DNA of 15,152 bases, taken from positions 1 to 15,152 of the forward strand of contig JALWQN010000100.1 in assembly GCA_027083115.1 (NCBI GenBank), read 5' to 3'. The translations under genes and the position numbers were made by a program. Shown in pieces: positions 12,733-15,152 of the stretch. The notes below the pieces were generated by a model. The model made no database searches. It was not told the DNA's origin and saw nothing but the letters and a program-made list of their open reading frames with translations. This stretch comes from Desulfurococcales archaeon. GTDB taxonomy: Archaea; Thermoproteota; Thermoprotei_A; Sulfolobales; NBVN01. Numbering within the stretch: position 1 is the stretch's first letter; every line of letters begins with the position of its first letter.

Positions 12733-12795
12733 AAACCATATTAAGTCTGGCTCGAGAGCTCCCTATCGGCTTCGGCCTCTGCCAGATTATGGTTT
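12733..12795 (+). repeat. Inverted repeat 3: long imperfect palindrome with TTCG apex
   Basis: AAACCATA (12733-12740) pairs with TATGGTTT (12788-12795). TCTGGC (12746-12751) pairs with GCCAGA (12781-12786), AGAG (12755-12758) with CTCT (12777-12780), and the apex GGC-TTCG-GCC (12768-12777) is an alternative tip to the AGAG pairing. The stem totals 14 to 18 bp with a TTAAG bulge. Confidence 0.65.
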
Positions 12796-12894
12796 GAGTT
12801 TCCTGGGAAGCTCTGTGGGCTTTCCTACCTCTTTCATCCGCTTTAATGCTTCCGTAATTAAGCAGCTCATAAAGACATACTCAGCTCTTGCTAG
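12787..12894 (-). pseudogene. C-terminal gene remnant, possibly of a transposase
   Basis: A 35-codon open stretch on the minus strand, ending ALKRMKEVGKPTELPRKLKP before a TAA, is bounded upstream by a TGA at 12895-12897. The sequence looks protein-like (amphipathic helix followed by a proline/lysine-rich tail), and its stop codon lies inside inverted repeat 3. This recalls elements whose terminal palindrome begins at the transposase stop. No diagnostic transposase motif is present, so the identity is a guess. Confidence 0.3.
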
Positions 12895-12939
12895 TCAATA
12901 ATTTAAATTCAGGTTCCCTTACTTAAAGGCGAGAGCGAT

Positions 12940-14358
12940 TTGGGATTAGATTGCTACTTAATTAAGAAATTACTGAGTGTACCTAACTTCGTAAAGCACC
13001 ATCCCTTAATTGCTTCATCAGCAATCATTATTTCCTTCTTCCTTCCTCTCTATGTGTTTGTTTTATTGAGGACGGGCTTGCTTCCAGGCATTGATGGGCC
13101 TTATTACGCCGTCCAAGTTAATAGCATATCGCATAATTTTCGGTTGAAATATCCTGACCCTCCTCTAATATTTTATGTTATGTACTTCTTCTACAGTGTT
13201 GTCGGTAATGCTTTTCTAGCGGTTGCCCTAGGTGTTTCGGTATTCGTTACATTATCCTCGACTGTCTTAGGTTACCTCGCCTTCAAACTAACTGACTCCC
13301 TAGTTGCGGGGGTATTTTCCATGATTATTTTTATGATTGCTCCTTTCGAGTTTAGGTTATCTGGAGACTTCATGAAGAACGCAGCAGGTCTTCTTTGGGT
13401 GATTCTTTTTCTTGTTATTGCCTATAAAGGAATGAGGTCTAGTGAGAGAAATAAGGTTCTTTATTTCGTTATTTCTTTCGCAACAATATTTTGTGCGGGA
13501 TTAACGCATATACTGGATTACGGGTTTGTTTTAGCACTAGCAGCAGTGATTCCCGCTGTACAGGTGTTCTTGAGGGACAGAAAAACGAGGGAGGTATTTT
13601 ACGAGGGTCTATTAGCGGGCATCATATCATTACTTATTTTCTATTTGTTTCCAGCATTGCAGGGAGGGGATTTAATTAAGGCCCTAAGTATTATTGAAAG
13701 CATCACGCATTACGGGTTTTCCTCTCACGTACCTAAGTTAGTGAGGCAGTATAAGGTTCCCAGGCCTGGGATCCCGGTACTTAACGAAATATATGGTGTC
13801 CTTGACTGGTTAGCTGTTGCTTTACTCATGATGCTAAGTTATTTTTCGGGCAAAAAAGAAGAAAAAATAATTTATGGTTCATTAGGGATTGTGACCGCAT
13901 TACTGACTGTTCCTTTTTGGGAAAGGCAGGTTGCTGGAAGGCTTCAGCTAATGGGGGGAGTCCCTCTAGCTCTTAGCTTAAGTACTGTCTTGAGTTACGT
14001 GAGAAACCTTAATGGAAAGGCCCTTGTTGCGGCTTCAATAATTGGATTAACTCTACCTGCAGGGATTTTGGCTGCCCAAGCCGTAACGCCCAGCATATCT
14101 AGACAAGCATACTTCGAGCTTAATAATGCGCTCCATCAACTTAATCAAACATATATGGGAGCCTGCATAGTTGTGCCCGATCCTTTACTGAGGTACTGGG
14201 TTGAGACATTAACCAGTAAAGTTCAGGCGAGTCCGAAGTACTGCTTAGGAACCACAGTAGTGATTGCTTTGAGGGATAGAGCGCCTCCAGTACCTGCATG
14301 GTTACTTACACACATCATATATAGAGGAAAATACTTGGAGATTTGGCTACTTAGGTAG
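12940..14358 (+). CDS. Polytopic membrane protein, GT-C glycosyltransferase-like
   Basis: 472 aa with about 10-12 hydrophobic segments. An acidic loop after the first membrane helix reads LLPGIDGPYYAVQVNSI, followed by YPDPPLIFYVMYFFYSVVG. A loop aspartate plus a (Y)PDPPL motif before helix 2 is characteristic of lipid-linked-sugar glycosyltransferases of the GT-C fold (PMT/ArnT/STT3 relatives). If so, it would move a sugar from a polyprenyl phosphate carrier on the outer face of the membrane. The small C-terminal soluble part (about 400-472) ends RGKYLEIWLLR. The start is TTG 12940 behind a TTTAAATT box at about 12902-12909; no earlier start suits. No glycan gene cluster surrounds it, so substrate and pathway are unknown. 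Confidence 0.65.
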   Translation: MGLDCYLIKKLLSVPNFVKHHPLIASSAIIISFFLPLYVFVLLRTGLLPGIDGPYYAVQVNSISHNFRLKYPDPPLIFYVMYFFYSVVGNAFLAVALGVSVFVTLSSTVLGYLAFKLTDSLVAGVFSMIIFMIAPFEFRLSGDFMKNAAGLLWVILFLVIAYKGMRSSERNKVLYFVISFATIFCAGLTHILDYGFVLALAAVIPAVQVFLRDRKTREVFYEGLLAGIISLLIFYLFPALQGGDLIKALSIIESITHYGFSSHVPKLVRQYKVPRPGIPVLNEIYGVLDWLAVALLMMLSYFSGKKEEKIIYGSLGIVTALLTVPFWERQVAGRLQLMGGVPLALSLSTVLSYVRNLNGKALVAASIIGLTLPAGILAAQAVTPSISRQAYFELNNALHQLNQTYMGACIVVPDPLLRYWVETLTSKVQASPKYCLGTTVVIALRDRAPPVPAWLLTHIIYRGKYLEIWLLR

Positions 14359-14424
14359 GAGTCCTTCAAAACTTCCACATCAGAAGATCTCATTAAGGAA
14401 TCAATTATGGAGTAAAGCAGTTCA

Positions 14425-15152
14425 TTACCTGAGCCAGAAGACCACCAACATAAGTAGCAATAAAGCAAGAAAATAGGGTAACGCAAATTTATGGTACTCC
14501 CTCCATCCTATGCGAGATAACCTCAACGTAATTAAGTTAGCTAACGAACCAGTAACTAATCCGACACCACCTAAATTAACGCCCACAGCTAAAGGAACCC
14601 AGTTCTTAACGTTATTTATTAACATAAGGGTTGCAGGAACATTACTCACGCCCTGACTAAGTAATGCAGAAAACAGCAAGATAGAGGTTCCGCCCGAAAA
14701 AGTGGGAAAAACCTTCATTTCCTGAAGGAAGTAAGCAATACCTCCAAAGTCCGCAAACATCAATACAAAAATAGCTATTAATACATAATCAGCCTTAACT
14801 ACGATGTTCTTATTTAATAAAATCATGACGGAAGCTGTTAAAGCTAGAGCCATGTACTGCATCCCTGTCTGTGCTAAGGCTACGTTAATGGGCAGAAGAA
14901 CTAAGGAAGGTATTAGCAGTCTCTTACTGATTTTGAGAGGAGGTGGAGGACTCAGAACTCTTTGTTTAGAGCTTTTAAGCAAGAACAGCGCATATATGGT
15001 TAGTATTGAGAAAGCTATGGCAAAGAATGGTAGTAAATTAATAATGAATTCATGGAAAGGAATACCGTAGTGTTGCCAGATAATGATATTCTGGGGGTTC
15101 CCGAAGGGAGTGAGGGATGAACCAATATTAGCAGATAAAGTAATTAGCGTTG
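14425..15152 (-). CDS. ArsB/NhaD/CitM-type ion transporter, C-terminal part (5' end outside the window)
   Basis: The frame is open from the window edge (242 codons seen) to TAA at 14425. The first visible residues, LSANIGSSLTPFGNPQNIII, are the signature of the ion-transporter superfamily PF03600 (ArsB, CitM, NhaD). The second repeat copy is LLSQGVSNVPATLMLINN with VNLGGVGLVTGSLAN. At least six hydrophobic helices follow. The TTG at 14982 is not the start, because the conserved SANIG segment lies upstream of it. The protein is expected in the cytoplasmic membrane, moving an anion (arsenite or a carboxylate) or exchanging Na+/H+; the substrate cannot be chosen from this half. It converges on the GT-C-like gene with 66 nt between stops. 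3' end complete. Confidence 0.88.
   Translation of the reverse strand, partial: TLITLSANIGSSLTPFGNPQNIIIWQHYGIPFHEFIINLLPFFAIAFSILTIYALFLLKSSKQRVLSPPPPLKISKRLLIPSLVLLPINVALAQTGMQYMALALTASVMILLNKNIVVKADYVLIAIFVLMFADFGGIAYFLQEMKVFPTFSGGTSILLFSALLSQGVSNVPATLMLINNVKNWVPLAVGVNLGGVGLVTGSLANLITLRLSRIGWREYHKFALPYFLALLLLMLVVFWLR

Larger units (their letters stand above)
12335..12939. other. 600-nt stretch with no intact gene; hairpins and decayed coding fragments
   Basis: The left part (12371-12670) contains a short plus-strand frame at 12450-12554 (34 codons from GTG, including RLTKKKSGDSYIPKKAK) and, in the same frame after three stop codons, a stretch reading LRKYFTKEVLVKLVNLHQG. The right part (12600-12800) holds three strong inverted repeats. 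A 35-codon minus-strand remnant lies at 12787-12894. The overall picture is a decayed mobile element or a structured RNA locus. Confidence 0.5.

Noticed and set aside
12692..12901. 69-aa open frame on the plus strand
   Set aside because: It runs through inverted repeats 2 and 3 and is antisense to the better protein-like remnant at 12787-12894; no domain is visible.

Overview
The window looks like chromosomal DNA of a hyperthermophilic crenarchaeon (Thermoproteota, Desulfurococcales/Sulfolobales-like). The grounds are RadA rather than RecA, archaeal translation factors (aIF2-beta, aIF1A), NMD3, RIO1 and a Dim2-type KH protein, a free-standing editing-type threonyl-tRNA synthetase paralogue, a tRNA gene with two bulge-helix-bulge introns, a pyruvoyl arginine decarboxylase of the AdoMetDC fold, TATA boxes about 26 nt from predicted transcript starts, and frequent TTG/GTG start codons. 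The exact taxon cannot be fixed from the sequence alone.

Layout. 1-950 (minus): 5' end of a HIT-family protein and a prepilin/prearchaellin peptidase. 987-3931: radA (minus), divergent from the ThrRS editing paralogue (plus), which overlaps a tiny zinc-ribbon gene (minus) tail to tail. 4013-4164: tRNA-Trp(CCA), interrupted by a 15-nt and a 60-nt intron. 4251-7918 (minus): a compact translation and ribosome-maturation cluster read aIF2-beta, DUF424 protein, NMD3, aIF1A, RIO1 kinase, Dim2-type KH protein, followed by a box C/D guide sRNA about 30 nt past the last stop. 7985-10172: a MiaB-type tRNA methylthiotransferase, a small GNAT enzyme and the arginine decarboxylase proenzyme. 10229-10305: tRNA-Thr(GGT). 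10501-12334: a DNA amino-methyltransferase with an upstream winged-helix gene, convergent with an unidentified 202-aa protein; this looks like a restriction-modification module. 12335-12939: no intact gene, but three strong inverted repeats and decayed coding fragments. 12940-15152: a GT-C-like membrane protein, convergent with the 3' part of an ArsB/NhaD-type transporter.

Most striking points. In the translation cluster, the conserved N-termini of aIF1A and RIO1 both continue upstream of the first ATG/GTG/TTG, back to in-frame stops with no standard start codon between. The best starts are CTG for aIF1A and ATT for RIO1, each about 6 nt behind a GGTG(A) Shine-Dalgarno-like sequence. A start-codon fidelity factor with a near-cognate start recalls the AUU start of bacterial infC and suggests autoregulation. 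The same strand then carries a near-perfect C/D guide RNA. Other points are the two-intron tRNA-Trp, the ThrRS paralogue whose catalytic domain has lost motif 3 arginine, and a palindrome next to the winged-helix promoter in the methyltransferase module.
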